DNA from: Coffea arabica
Lineage: Eukaryota > Streptophyta > Magnoliopsida > Gentianales > Rubiaceae
Length of the DNA stretch: 64,000 nucleotides
Assembly: GCF_036785885.1 (NCBI RefSeq)
Contig: NC_092316.1
Location: 50,291,001 to 50,355,000 of the forward strand
Direction of reading: 5' to 3'
Below are positions 11,967 through 24,483 of this stretch, piece by piece. The position numbers were made by a program, and so were the translations under genes. The first letter of the stretch is position 1. Each line of letters begins with the position of its first letter. Under the pieces are notes generated by a model. The model saw nothing but the letters and a program-made list of their open reading frames with translations. It made no database searches and was not told the origin of the DNA.

Positions 11967-14900
11967 ATGGTTGCTGACAAAGGTAAAAAGCAGAAAATTG
12001 CTGAAAAAGGAGATGATGAAAACAACAACAACAACAACTCAGACCCCATTGATGGAGAGCTCGTTCTCTCCATTGAAAAGTTGCAAGAGATCCAGGATGA
12101 CCTCGAGAAGGTAATTTTTTATTTCGCTCCTTTTACCCTTTTTTTCCCCTTTTTAAGAATATTTTATGGGCTTATGATTTTTATTTCTGTTATTTTATCA
12201 AGTAAACAAGGGAAATTAGAAGGGATAAAAGGTGGGTCTTTTTTTTTAGTAACTTTTTTTTGGGACAAAAGATTAAATTTTTATTAGCTTCTTTTTGTTG
12301 GAGTGTTCTTCATTTAATGAACTATTGTTGTAGACGAAATGAGTGGCTCAATTTTGTTAATTTGTTCTAAATAATTATAGTATAAGGTCTTTAGTTTTAG
12401 ATGTTCATGGTTGAGCTTGTATTACTATGTACATTGGTTTTTTCTGGTGACTTTTGGGACTGATTTTGTACTGGGTTCTTATTAGTAGTTAGTTTACTAT
12501 TGGTTCTGCCCCCTTAATGAAATTAATTTGTGAGAATATGATAGTTAGCGATTAAACTTTTGATTTTTGGGTGTTCCTCGTCCAGCTTTTATTAATGAGT
12601 AGATTCAGATTTCCTTAGCTGTGAAACTGATTGTGATCTGGGTGCTCCTAGGAATGAGTTCACTATCATTTAAATTTATTAGAAAAACGGCAGTTTGCTA
12701 ACAGAATTCGTTTTTCCAGTTACTTTTGTTAAGCTTGTACTGGAAAGTGCTTCTGATTTCTTACAGCAGTGGGTTTAGTATTAATTCTGCCCCTTTTTAT
12801 AGAAGTCAACTTTCTAAACAGATGAGAATTTGCATTCAAGTCGCGCCGTTGGATATCGATGATAGGCATCTTTACCACTTGATTATGTTGCCCTCTTCTT
12901 TTTTTACTTGTTATATCTTTTCCTGAAACCATTTTTTTTTTGCATTAAACTGATTTTTGAGATCTGAATTATGACTTTCTGCTTCAACAACATGTATTTT
13001 GAACTCAAAACAGAGTGGTTAAGAGTTTACATGGAGAGATTTTCTTTTTGCTAGTTGTTTTCCCTTTGGTAAGATGGGATTAGAATCCTAAACAATAATG
13101 CATTAAGCTTTTTTAGGCATATTGACTTTATTTTATTGCAGTGAACCTTTTATCTTCTCATTTAACTTATTTTAATGGCTTTAATAGACTACAGGCATCC
13201 AAATTCTTGTTAGATTAAGTGTTTGTTACTTTGGCTTTTGCTTTCAGATCAACGAGGAAGCAAGTGATAAGGTCTTGGAGATAGAACAGGAGTTCAATGA
13301 AAAGCGAAAGCCCATATATGATAAGAGAACTGAAATTGTCAAATCTATTCCAGACTTCTGGTTAACTGCTGTTAGTGATTCCCTCAGCTTGCTTCATTTA
13401 GTCATTGAAACTGCATTTCTCAAGTATCTTATGGTCAGTTGACCTGTCTTATTGCTTATTGCAGTTTATGAGTCATCCTGCTTTGGGTGAACTTTTAACT
13501 GAAGAAGACCAAAAGGTTTGAGTTTCACTTCCATGCATCCCTAGAGATAATATGTTATCCCTTTTCAGAATGTGCATATTTTTCCCTATTTTTTAGCCTT
13601 TGGTGAATTATGAGGTTAATCTTTTAGGACATAGCTGCTGATAGAGTGACTTGTCAAATTTTGATATTTGATTAACCAAGTTTGTAACTTCCCCCTTTCA
13701 TGGTAGATTTTCAAGCATCTGAGTTCAATTGAAGTTGAAGATTCTAAAGATGTGAAATCGGGTTACTCTATTACGTTTGTGAGTTTATAGTTCCTCTCTT
13801 TTGTTGGAAGCATATTCATTTACAAAAATTTGTTCTTAAGTGTTCTATATTTTGCTCCAGAACTTCAGTCCAAATCCTTATTTTGAAGATAAAAAGCTTA
13901 CAAAGACTTTTACCTTCCTCGATGAAGGAACTACGAAAGTCACTGCAACTTCAATTAAATGGAAAGAGGGAATGGTAGATCTCTTGTTTTTCTGCCTTTA
14001 AGGTTTTTATGGCTTAATTTGTTTGTCTAAGATGGTTTTGTTGATTTTGTGAAGGGCCTTCCTAACGGAGTAGCTAATGAGAAGAAAGGTAACAAGAGAG
14101 TGCATGCTGACGAAAGGTTGGTATTATTGGTATTGTATGTAAATTCACTTCTAGATATTGAAGTTTGGTGCAATTCATTTGCTTTTTAAAAAAGTCTTGC
14201 CACATGTGCTTTTATTCAAGGTGATAAAGTTTCTAGTGAACTTGATTGAGTGTTTGAAATTTTAAGTAACTATCAATAAACCTTGTTTAGACCACCCATG
14301 TTTTACATGCTGGTATATTTTGTTAAAAGACTTGTTTTGTTTCAACATCTTGTTTTTATCTGTGCCCATGCCTTAATTAGAAGGGTCCAAATATTTGTTA
14401 TTTTTGAGATTTTACTCTATTGTTTATGTATAAGTAATGGTAGGATGTGAAAATGTAACTTTTGTTTCTTGGGCAAGTTGACGGTGTCCAAAACATATCC
14501 CGTATGCATTAACCTGTTGTCTTAGGTTACTAAGATGGGTAGAGAGCAAACTTTAATTAGCGTTGTTTGAGTTTAATTACAATATTCTTCCACGAGCCTG
14601 ATTGAATGCTAAAATATCTTTCGGACTTTATTAAATTCGAGTTCGTTTTTCTTAATTTGCTCTTGTCTTCTGCTTGCTCTAATCAAATCTGTTTTGATGA
14701 TGCTTTTTTATGCTGCATTTCATTTCATGCATCAATGTAGTCATGAGGTGCAAAATGATGAACAAAACAAGCATTTCTTCTTTTTGTAGTCTATAGTTGG
14801 ACTTTTTAAATTCATAGCAAGTAGTGAATGGCATCAAATCTACTTGTACGCTTAAATTTGTGTCTTTTAATGATTTGGATGCAGCTTCTTTAGTTGGTTC

Positions 14901-17344
14901 AGTGGAAACGAGCAAAAAGATGATGAATTGGATGACATTCATGATGAGGTACACTCTATTCTTTCATGGTGTCTGAGAATTTAAGATCATATGTCTATGT
15001 TGCTTTCTTGCTTTCAATAACTTGCAGTGCAACTCTTCTATTTTTAATTTGCAAACCCGTTTTGACAGATTGCTGAGATAATTAAGGATGACTTATGGCC
15101 CAACCCCCTGACTTACTTTCACACTGTAAATGCACTTTTCTCTCTTTTTTCATTTGATATTAAGTTGAGGTTTAATCATGAAGTGTTAGCTCTTGCTCCT
15201 CCTACTTTTTCCCTCCTTTTTGCATTGTATCTTAATTAATGTTCTTTGATTTTGGCATAGGATGCTGATGAAGAGGATTTTGATGACGAAGAAGGTGATG
15301 ATGAGGTAAACTTATTTGCCTTATAGTGTTTAAGAAAGCTTGGGTGGTTTATATATACATAATTGATTCTCTTAATCATTTTAGGTCTTAGTCTGGTTTA
15401 TTGATTCCCTTAATAATTTTAGGTCTTTGTCTCGCTTATCTTTTCTTTCTAGCTGAATCCTATTTTGGGGAAGGACTAATATGTTTAAAGTAGCATGTTT
15501 AATTGGTATCCCCTTTGACTTGCTTTGACAGAATTACTGTTTTGCTTGCAACAATAATCAAGTCAAATCAAGCATGTTACATGTTGATATCTAAATCCCA
15601 ATTGTTCTTGGACTACGCTGAAGTCTTGCAAAGTTAAATTATGTGCATTTAAGGAGTAGGGTGCTTATGGGGGACAGAAAATTTACATATCTATTAAAAA
15701 TAAGATGAGTTTGTAGCTTTTCTCCCCCTTTCTTGGAGTGAAATATCTTTTAATGGAAAATTCAGAAATGTGGTTCAAGGACCTATTAGGAAAATATAAG
15801 CTTTCACTACCTGGAGTATCAACTGCTAAGGTGTACTCAAGTGATGTTGCTGAGTTTAGAAAATGATGATGACAAAGCCCTCTCATCACTCTGGACTCAC
15901 TCTCCTGTTAACTTTTTGCAGGCTTAAACTCTTCAATAGCATTCTCTCTTTTCATTTCTTACTCTCTGATCTAATGCTCTCTCTGTTTCCCCCTACTCGC
16001 TAATCTCCCCTCCCCTCCTATTATTATTATTTCTTTCTGTTGTTTTGTTGGAGCAATCCTTTTCATTACAATAATTCTTGTGTCTTCTAGCTTTTTTATT
16101 CTCTGGTTGAAATCTTTTTGGCCTCTGCACTTGACACTAACCAAATGCGTTAAAAGAATGTATCATGATTCTGCAATTGGTTGGTTTGGCAAGTAGATAT
16201 TTTCTTTCAAAAATGTACTGCTAGATGATTATGTTAGCATAAATTTCTATGCAATTCGAACTTACTTTGTTTTGACTTGTAATCTCATCTCTGTTATCCT
16301 ATTCTTTTTATGCATTTTTACTTATTTAGACTGGGCTAGTACTGGATTTGTAGATTACTGTTACATTCTGTTTTAATCTGCCATATGATGTTTGGGACTC
16401 TGCGCAAGGGCTTTGATGTCCATTTTACTCTATTGGATGTGGACAGTGAGATAATCTTTTTGTACATCCCTTCTGATGGCAGCATGCTTGGCTAATACTA
16501 CTAGTAATCCTAAAAAATTTTGGCTGAGCTTCTGTAATGCTGAGATAATCATGAAGAAGATCTTCACATGATAATGCAGAGATTTGTTTCTTCATGTCTG
16601 GTGCTACCAATGATATTATTGTCCTTTAAGTGTCAGACACATGATTATTTTATTACATGTTGGCTAGCCTATGTAGCTGACTAGTATTTGATGCAATGCG
16701 AAAGTTTCCGGTTAATTTTGTTAATTTATTGAACTCTTTGTTGCGAGGACTAAGAATATAGATTGAGGGGAGGAGGACAGATCAGAGTGGGAGGGAAGAG
16801 AGGAGAGTGGATCAGAGAGTGAGTGGCTGCAAAGTCCTGCCTGTTCAAACAGATGAGTGTGAGAGTGCACATATGGAAGAATAAGAATGTCAGAGTGATG
16901 AAACAGAAGTGCTAATGTGGTTGTTTATATTAGTTAAGGAAGTCGCTTTTCAATTTCTAATACCTGACCCTTGTACCACTTAGAATGCACTGGCTAATCT
17001 AGTGAACTCTACTTTAGTAAAGAGTTGAGCATTTTGAGTAAAAGAATATATACTCTGGATTGCAAATGTGCGTGCTACACTCTTAGCTACAGTACATACA
17101 TATGCTGAAGAGGTAGAAATGCGCTTCAGAATCATGCAAACGGAGTGTATTGTTTGTCCAATTCTTTTTGGGGATCAGATACAGTGATTCATTCCCAGAA
17201 CCGTTTTCTAGCTAGGCATATTACGGATTTTGTTGCAACATCTAACGAATTGGTCCTTTGCAGGAGAAGGGTAGTGATGACACGGAAGATGATGACGATG
17301 AACCAGATGATGATGAAGAAGATGAAAATGGTGATGAGGATTAG
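11967..17344 (+). CDS. NRP1: NAP1-related protein (NRP1-like histone chaperone)
   Basis: Ten exons join in frame to about 270 residues: 11967-12110, 13248-13370, 13465-13515, 13707-13778, 13861-13974, 14055-14116, 14885-14948, 15069-15125, 15261-15305 and 17264-17344 (stop TAG 17342-17344). All introns are GT-AG. The protein has the SET/NAP1 fold of plant NRP1/NRP2. A long N-terminal dimerisation helix ([18 protein letters not shown]) comes first, then the earmuff core with [35 protein letters not shown] and NPLTYF. A short FSWF segment and an Asp/Glu tail follow. The Arabidopsis homologues of about 256 residues are nuclear chaperones for histones H2A-H2B and act in chromatin assembly. All exons look intact. 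Intron 9 (15306-17263) is unusually long and contains sequence shared with the dioxygenase cluster. Confidence 0.96.
16530..16800 (+). repeat. Intron 9 segment shared with the dioxygenase-1 3' flank
   Basis: The segment from about 16530 (ctgtaatgctgagataatca, then a 'tcttcac' and 'gataatgcagagatt' run) closely matches 23584-23635 downstream of the first dioxygenase. Weaker similarity continues to a shared 'agatcagagtg' motif (16779 and 23786). One is a duplicate of the other. Confidence 0.6.
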
Positions 17345-17750
17345 GCCAATCAGGTCACTCAATATGCAGATGCAGGTCCCTAGGTTGTGATACTTGTTTG
17401 CCAGTGATGTCTGGCGGTGATTTTACTTTTGCAAGGAACACAAGGTGCAGAGTGGTGATTGCTGCCTTTAATGGACTCTAGTTTTTACAACTAGTGGTTC
17501 TTTGACCTGTTCACCTTTAGTCTGAGTGGATCTTTTTAGTTCACCGTCTTCTTTTTCATGTTCTATAGAGTTAAAGTTATGGCTTTGTCATCCTGGACAT
17601 GCTATATGCTAGATTCTTTTGGCTTGGGAGGATGTAATAGATTTTAGTTTGACTAACTTATATGACCTTGTTAAATATAGATCAGCTTCAAAACAGGGTT
17701 AAAGTGTCTTGGGCATCTTATCAGATCTGAAGTCCAACTTTTAGAACAGC
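17345..17750. other. NRP1 3' UTR and flank
   Basis: This is T-rich sequence downstream of the stop codon, as expected for a plant 3' UTR. No separate gene or repeat was seen. Confidence 0.5.
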
Positions 17751-17752
17751 CA

Positions 17753-18030
17753 AAATCTTCTCATTATCAGTTATAATTCAACAACCAATTATTGATCTGA
17801 CCAATTATGACAACAGAAGTATAGTGAAGTAAATAATGTAGTCTCTAAAAATTATGGTTACACCAGTTGAGCAGCATCCAATTTTTCACACATTTCTAAT
17901 CTTGTCTGGCAACTTTGTGTGTAAGCATCAGTACAAGGTGCAGATTTTGAGCATCTTGGAACATTTAGATTCGTACCTTACTCAGGACAGGACAAGAAGA
18001 AACAGACAAATAAATTGAAGAAACAGTGGA
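17753..18030 (+). repeat. Duplicated dioxygenase-upstream module, copy 1
   Basis: It starts with ccaaaatcttctcattatca (17752) and runs to the 'actcaggacaggacaagaagaaacagac' region (to about 18005, listed here by position). The same order of motifs recurs at 18041-18331 plus 19571-19650, and at about 27925-28180 just upstream of the second dioxygenase. It is non-coding. Confidence 0.65.
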
Positions 18031-18040
18031 ATATGATGTG

Positions 18041-19650
18041 CCAAAATCTTCTCATTATCAGTTATGATTACGTGACAACCAATTATTATCTGACCATTAT
18101 TATTTTACTTTGGTTCGTCATGAAAGCAAAATATTCGAGTATACCATACCCAGCTTGAGGATGATTCTCATGGTAGTGTTCTTGTCCATTAGAACTTGGC
18201 AGTTCTGTCATATGATCTTTTCCAGTATAATATCTAGCCAAATATTGACAAAAGAAGAAAGAAGTATATCCGGGCTGAGCATTATCCTATTTTTTTCTCA
18301 CATTTCTACCTTGTCTCTGGCAACTTGTGCGTATACCTGGCAATTGGACAGGTTGGGCGGGTTGATGTTCGGTTTTCATTTAAATGGATTATACCTAATC
18401 CGCCCAATATTAGATTGGGTTAATTTTGGGTTGGGTTAATTTTGGATTGGGTCATATTGGACGGGTTGGGCGGGTTTTGGACGGGTTGATGTTGGGTTTT
18501 CATTTAAATGGATTACACCCAATCCGTCCAATATTAGGTTGAGTTAATTTTGGGTTGGGTCATATTGGGTTATCTCAAACCCATGATCCAAATATGATCC
18601 AATATATTAAATAATAGATTTTGATACATAAACTCTCTCAAATATATTTTCACATACAAAAAAAAAAAAATTTCACAAACATAAATACATTTTCACATAG
18701 ATAGATATATTTTCACACACTAAAACACTCACAGATACAAACACACACTCACTTTTTAAGTTCTTTTGAAATACGTTATTTTTACACATACAAACACACT
18801 AAAATACACACTAATATACTTTCACAAATACACACACATACTAACTGTTTAAACTACTTGGACCCAATCACACTTTAAAGAAAGTTATAAACTGAAATTT
18901 TGACCCAAAAAATAAATACAAAAGAATCATGCATGATAACACATTTGAGCCGTTGTAAAATGGAGAAATTAGAAATTAGAAATAAACACAAAATGAATCA
19001 TGTTGCATCCTAAAAGATAACTTCCAAATTTGCATCTGAAATTTATTTTGAATATATCATGAGTAGAATTTGGCATTTGATCCTCCGTTCAACATTTTTG
19101 TGTTATACTCCATAATATGCCATATATCCTTCACGATTAGTTGGCCATTCCTATGATCCTTGTTATGGGTGTCACCTAATTCATAGTGTAACATGAAAGA
19201 TAATTCTAGTAAAAGTTTAATGAAGAATGCCAAGACTTAAATTATTATTCTCTTATTCAAGAAAAACTTTAATCCGCTTGAGAGTCAAATTTGATGCTAA
19301 CCAGAAATCTGGATAGTAATATTTATAATTTGCACAAACTAGAGAAGACAATAGTATAAGAACAAGTTTTACATCTCTGTCAAATGAAAGTGGAAGTTGG
19401 GTAATGGGTACCCAACACAAATACCCAATTCGCCCAAAATATATTTGGGTTTTTATTACCCAATCCAAAATTGACCCAACACCCAAATTACCCAACCCAA
19501 CATTTGAAATTAGTGGGTGGGTTGGATGGGTTGTTGGGTTTTGGGCATAATTGCCAGGTATACTTGTGCGCAAACAGGAGGTACAGATTTCAAGAATTGC
19601 CAATATCCAGATTCATCCTTACTCAGGATGAGAAGAACAGACGTGAGGCA
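18041..19650 (+). repeat. Duplicated upstream module, copy 2, split by a MITE
   Basis: The two halves, 18041-18331 and 19571-19650, together match copy 1. A 1.23-kb MITE (18332-19561) separates them. The uninterrupted copies 1 and 3 act as paralogous empty sites. The 'gagcattatcctatttttt' motif here (about 18277) recurs at 28027 in copy 3. Confidence 0.7.
18332..19561. mobile_element. MITE with 9-bp TSD (MULE-like), 1.23 kb
   Basis: The termini are tatacctggcaatt and the inverted form aattgccaggta. ACTTGTGCG flanks both ends (18323-18331 and 19562-19570), a perfect 9-bp TSD. The sub-terminal regions are built of ttgggt/acccaa runs in opposite orientation (18350-18560 and 19395-19545), so the element can fold back. 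The centre is AT-rich with many 'cacacata' runs and no ORF of note. Confidence 0.85.
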
Positions 19651-20790
19651 GGGACGATTGATCTTAACACTGTTCTTGAACACTGTAACATTTTTTGAAC
19701 ATTTCCTTATATTATATAAGAATGAGTTTTGATCAAATGAGGGGTTTGAATTTCAACAGTATGGATAGGAATTTTTTGAAAATGTGAAATGTTACGTAGT
19801 TTTTTTTAAAACTTTTAGTACAATTGAAGGCAACATGTGTTTGAATATATTTACCGAAATGTCCTCGTTTTGGTACATTTAAAGCTTTGATTTAAAGAGA
19901 CTTTTGGGTATTTTTGGAATATGAAATTATTTTGCGCAACAGTTTTTGCATCGAGTACAACTCATATAAGTTGATGTGTTGGTGTAATTACGGAAATAGT
20001 ACAATAAACACATTTGATTGAAGTGTGACTTTTGTTGTGCAATTAACACAAAGACACATTGCTATAACCAACTGTTGGAGGACATTCCTTTCTCTGAAAC
20101 AACTTATATCTGCTCTTGGGCAATTTTTAATTGACATCTGTAAGGGCCTTTTGAAATTGGTAAAATTGTAAAAACATTAATAAAGTAAGGTGTACAAGTG
20201 TGTGTTGCAATTAGAATGTACTATTATTAGTTTTGTCATATTTGATGACTATTTTTTTCTAGAATGTATTATTATTTGTTCCATAAAAAATCTTTTTTAA
20301 TCACATGCACCAAACACCCGCATGATGCGTGAGCACTTCTTTCCTAGTTATGTACTAAAAAATGGAGTTGGATGCCAAAATCGTTAAGCTGTGGTTATAA
20401 ATTAAAGGGAAAATCGTTTAAAACATTTCTCACATTTTGCAAAATGACTTTTTTCATTCCTCACTTTTAAAAGTATAATTTTATATCCCTTACAAATTCA
20501 CATGGATCAAATTTGCTCTCTACCTTGATTTTCAACTAGTTTTTAGTTGGAATTTACTACGTGCCTTGCACGTGATCATTTATAAGAGCAAAATTATCAA
20601 ATCAAATTTTATATAATTTGATTTATAGTCCCTCATATATCACAAAATGAATTTTTTCATCCCTTATATTTTATAAAATGAATTTTTCCATCCTTCACAT
20701 TTTTCACAATAGATTTTTTCATCCCCCATTGATCATATGTGTGAATAGTTTTTTTTTTAAAAAATAATATATATATATATATATATATAT
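19651..20790. other. Gene-free AT-rich intergenic DNA
   Basis: No gene is visible. There are several local near-repeats of the type 'cacaaaatgaattttttcatccc' near 20630-20730 and a TA dinucleotide run at about 20769-20790. Confidence 0.5.
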
Positions 20791-20914
20791 ATCTATTTGA
20801 TTTCATCTAAACAGTACAAATGACATGTAATATATCTCTATTTGATTTTGCCTAAAGAAATCAAATAGAAATATATTACATGTTATTTGTACTACTCAAG
20901 TGAAATCAAATAGA
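20791..20914. repeat. Short inverted repeat (hairpin)
   Basis: The left arm from 20791 (atctatttgatttc...) is the near-complement of the right arm ending at 20914 (...gaaatcaaatagat). The arms are about 57-60 bp around a loop of a few bases near 20850, with a few mismatches. It could be a small MITE remnant or a hairpin RNA source. The two ends share the same 13-bp motif. Confidence 0.75.
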
Positions 20915-22117
20915 TATATACATGCGTTTAAAAAAATTTATTAATTTTTCACTCATATTCACACAATGTCTAAATGCCCCTTTTAAAAATCCCCTTTCAA
21001 TCAGGAAGAAATTGGTTTGATATGTGTAAAACAACCAACAAAGAAAATGGAGGAATCGTGCTAAACAGGCGGTAGAAATAGGTCTGTAAAGAAGGAAATT
21101 ATGGAGGCATTGACAATCTGGATCTAAACAGATTTCTGCCCCCACCTGACCCCAAGAACTAGAAGGACAAAAAATTTTCTCCCCAGAGTACCTACATTCA
21201 ATCCAAACGTGTTTTCTAACCCTTCAACCAAAACACAAAGTGATATTTTTCCACAAAAATGGCCATCCGAGCACAACATAAAGTTAAACTAACAATCTTT
21301 ACATTTTGCATCTTAAGTCCATGGTAGATATGCCTGCAGATCCAACTGCAGTAGCCAAGTCTGAGATGGCAGGACTTGCAAATTTTAAAATCAGTCACCA
21401 AAGTGTGAAATTTTCAACAACAGAACTGATTCAAGTATCACAAATTTATAGCAGGTTGTCAAATTCAGGAATAGTGCAGGATAAAGGAACTATTAGATAA
21501 CTACGGAGTTCCATAACCACAACCAACTCCTAATACTAGTTGTAATTTATGTAAACTTCTTGTATATTCTTACAATAGAGGTGTGATATTCTATTACTGT
21601 TTATGTGGGTCTCATATATAATAATTGCATCTCTGTTAAATTTTACAAACAATTCAAGTAGAGTTATACCTTATTAAAAAAATGTTACATTGTTCTGAAC
21701 GATTATTACTGATAACCGTCCAGATCCGGTATCGGAGAAGAACAGTACTAGTACAGCTTTTAGTACAACCAGCCCCACTAAATAGAATGACCCCCACAAC
21801 ACCCACCCATGCCCCCCTCCCCCAGAAAAAAAGGGGAAAAAAATCCCTCAATGCTGTGAATACTGCAATAGCAAAAGCATTAATTCTTCCTCATCAATAT
21901 TCCATATCAAGAAAAAGACAGAAAAAGAAGATTAAGTGTTCAGATTAATATATTCATGTTTTAATCTTCTGTCCCAGTTTTACCAGAGAATATGCTGTAG
22001 GCATGGCATTGGAGAAAGGAAGTGTGTGCTTTTGTCCTGAAGCAACTACTGATTGGTTTAAATTTGCAGGGGGAAAAGCAAGAAGCAGAAGAGAATACAA
22101 TAGCAAGTCAAAACAAT
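20915..22117. other. Intergenic and 5' flank of dioxygenase 1
   Basis: The last ~240 bp (21880-22117) resembles the sequence just upstream of dioxygenase 2 (28495-28692): a shared 'cttcctcatcaat' motif and a decayed version of its upstream in-frame codons. It is probably the promoter and 5' UTR. Nothing else was recognised. Confidence 0.5.
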
Positions 22118-23405
22118 ATGGCCAACTTAGCTATCCCCACAATCGATCTCTCTCCTTTCTTGAACAATGAAGATGATGATAACTGCAAGAAGAAAGTGAA
22201 AGAAATTATTAGCCAAGCCTGCTCTGAGTACGGCTTCTTTCAGGTCGTGAACCATGGGGTACCACTGAATCTGTTAAGCCGAGCAATGGAGCTCTCAAAG
22301 ACGTATTTTGCGTTCCCAGAAGAGGAAAAGCTCAAATGTAGTCCTAAATGTGGAGCACCTCTTCCAGCTGGTTATAACAAGGCGCCAGAGTTCTCACCTG
22401 AGAAGAAAGAATACATGATCATGTTTCCACCTGATTCTGGTTTCAATACATTACCCAGCAATCCACCTGAGTTCAAGTATATTCTGCAAATTTCTTGAAT
22501 TGATGAAAAATATATCAATTGTCTAAAGTTGCTGATAATAGTTCCGCATGCAGTTGCTTTTCATCCCTCTTGATCAATAATTACAGTGTTAAATAGATCA
22601 ATCGATAATTAATGGCCTACATTTTCAAACATAATTGTTCTTCACTTTGATGCTTGTTGCCAGGGATGTGATGGAAGAGATGTTCAGTCACTTCTCCAAG
22701 GCCGGTGAATTGATAGAGAGCCTCATCAATGTGTGTCTTGGTCTGCCTCAAAACTTCCTCAAAGAATACAATCATGATAGGAGCTGGGATTTCATGTTGG
22801 CTTTGCACTATTTTGCAGCAACTGAAACTGAGAACAATGGAACATCAGAACACGAAGATGGAAACTGCATAACTTTGGTCGTTCAAGATGAATCAGGGGG
22901 CCTAGAAGTTTACAAGAATGGCGAATGGATTCCGGTGATCCCTGAGCCTGGCAAAATAGTGGTCAATATAGGTGATTCAATTCAGGTAATAAAATAAAAT
23001 GAACAGCACTAGTTGGCAAGTATCCCACTTTTTACCAATTTCTGATGAAATGATCATGTAGAAAATCAATACTAGTTTCTATAACATGTACTTCTTGTTC
23101 CTATTTTGATCTGAGCCACAAAATTTTTGCAGGTGTTGACCAACAACAAGTTTAAAAGTGCAACTCATAGAGTTGTAAGGCCTAAAGGAAGAAGCAGGCA
23201 CTCTTTTGCATTCTTCTATACTTTACAAGGAGACAAGTGGGTCGAACCACTGCCACAATTCACTGAAGAGATTGGAGAGACAGCAAAGTTCAGGGGGTTC
23301 TTCTACAAGGATTACCTGGAATTAAGAACGAGAAGCAAACTTCATCCGCAATCAAGACCTGAAGATGTCATTCGCATTGCTCATTATGCAATTTCTACAT
23401 CATGA
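22118..23405 (+). CDS. 2-oxoglutarate/Fe(II)-dependent dioxygenase, paralogue 1
   Basis: The exons are 22118-22476, 22664-22985 and 23133-23405, giving 317 residues. The N-terminal DIOX_N region (IPTIDLSPF, ACSEYGFFQVVNHGVP) is followed by the catalytic jelly roll. The iron ligands His183 and Asp185 (HED) and His239 (THRVV) are present, as are Arg249 and Ser251 (RHS), which bind 2-oxoglutarate. These are the marks of plant DOXC-class oxygenases, soluble enzymes that hydroxylate or desaturate small molecules such as flavonoids, hormones or alkaloids. The substrate cannot be told from the sequence. The MANLA start was chosen because it is conserved in paralogue 2. A longer in-frame start at 22022 is not conserved. 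All key residues are intact, so it is probably active. Confidence 0.93.
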
Positions 23406-24000
23406 ACCATGACTTCTACATATGACATATATCAATCAAATAAACGGTGTCATCATTTTCAACTTTTTGTGGAGGGCGTGTGTATGAGAACATGCATTTA
23501 TGATTATGTGGTTTTGCTTCAGTGGAGTAATATGATTTCTATCGATGTTAGTGTCTGTATGTTGGCCATTTGCTTCTGTATTCTGTAATGCTAAGATTAT
23601 CATGAAGAAGTTCTTCACTTGATAATGCAGAGATTCATTCTTTGACTGTGGTTCAGCGATTAATACGATTGTTCTTAAATGCGAATTTGTTTTAAGTGTT
23701 ATAGCCGTTCATTAAGTTTGTTTGCTGAACCATCTATCTGTACTATGAGGACCACGAGTAGAGCTAACTCAAGGAGGAGTGAAAGATCAGAGTGCAAGGG
23801 GATAGGAAGTCTATACTCGAAGTAGTGATTTTATCTATCTGTTTTGCTTAGCAACATTTGCATTTACCATCAATTTCAAATTCTTGACAGTCATTGACAT
23901 CACCTTTATACACATCTTACAAGTGGCTTTTCGCTGTATATTATATATTACCAAAACAAACTGATAAAATTTGAAGGCAGTGAACTTGATCTACGTGCAT
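23406..24000. other. 3' flank of dioxygenase 1
   Basis: This is non-coding. The part at 23575-23805 is similar to NRP1 intron 9 (16530-16800). The preceding 'gatgttagtgtctgt' motif (23543) also recurs 3' of dioxygenase 2 (30114), which supports its descent from the tandem duplication. Confidence 0.55.
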
Positions 24001-24116
24001 GGCTGGATTATGTGTTCCACCAATTGATCTTGAACCCTTCTTTATAGAGGAAAACGAAGTTGCCAAAATAAATGGCAACCGAGGAAATAAGCCGGGATTG
24101 CTCCCAGAAGTGAAAC

Positions 24117-24483
24117 TGTTGAGATGCCTTGAATTAGATCTTCAACCCCCGCTGAGCTGTACGGGGGTCTCGCTGCCCGGTCAGCGAGTCGGGGGTCCAG
24201 GGGGCGACGCGCCCCGGCTGGGGGGCCCGGGGGGCAGCGTTGCCCCCGGTGGGGGTTCGGGGGCAACGCCCCCGAAGCTTACGGTATATATCAGTTACCG
24301 TGTCTGTTTTATTTCGGGTCTTGTTTTGGGCCTGTTTGGGTCCAGTCTGTTTGGTTGTATATATATACACCTTATATTAGTTTGTAAACTATTCCGATTA
24401 CAACCCTAATAAAATCTGATTTCCCCCAAGTTGTTCTTGTACATTCTTGTTTGTTCTTCTGTTCCGCTGCATCTGTTATAACA
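24117..24483. mobile_element. Solo LTR, GC-rich, 367 bp
   Basis: It runs from TGTTGAGATGCC to CTGTTATAACA, with the GAAAC 5-bp TSD at 24112-24116 and 24484-24488. The left half is strongly GC-rich (ggggg/ccccc runs at 24145-24275), in sharp contrast to the AT-rich surroundings. No internal domain remains, so it arose by LTR-LTR recombination. It lies inside exon 1 of the dioxygenase pseudogene. Confidence 0.85.

Noticed and set aside
17145-17390. Open frame with Met-rich C-terminus over the last NRP1 exon
   Set aside because: It is an out-of-frame reading of the Asp/Glu-rich NRP1 tail (GATGA repeats).
18350-19545. Repeated ttgggt/acccaa runs resembling interstitial telomeric repeats
   Set aside because: The plant telomere unit is TTTAGGG. 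These runs lack that unit and lie symmetrically inside a MITE with its own TSD.
22022-22117. Longer start for dioxygenase 1
   Set aside because: The extra codons are not conserved in paralogue 2, while MANLA and all that follows are.
24042-24409. Overlapping Pro/Gly/Arg-rich open frames on both strands
   Set aside because: They are by-products of the GC-rich solo LTR and have no homology or codon signal.
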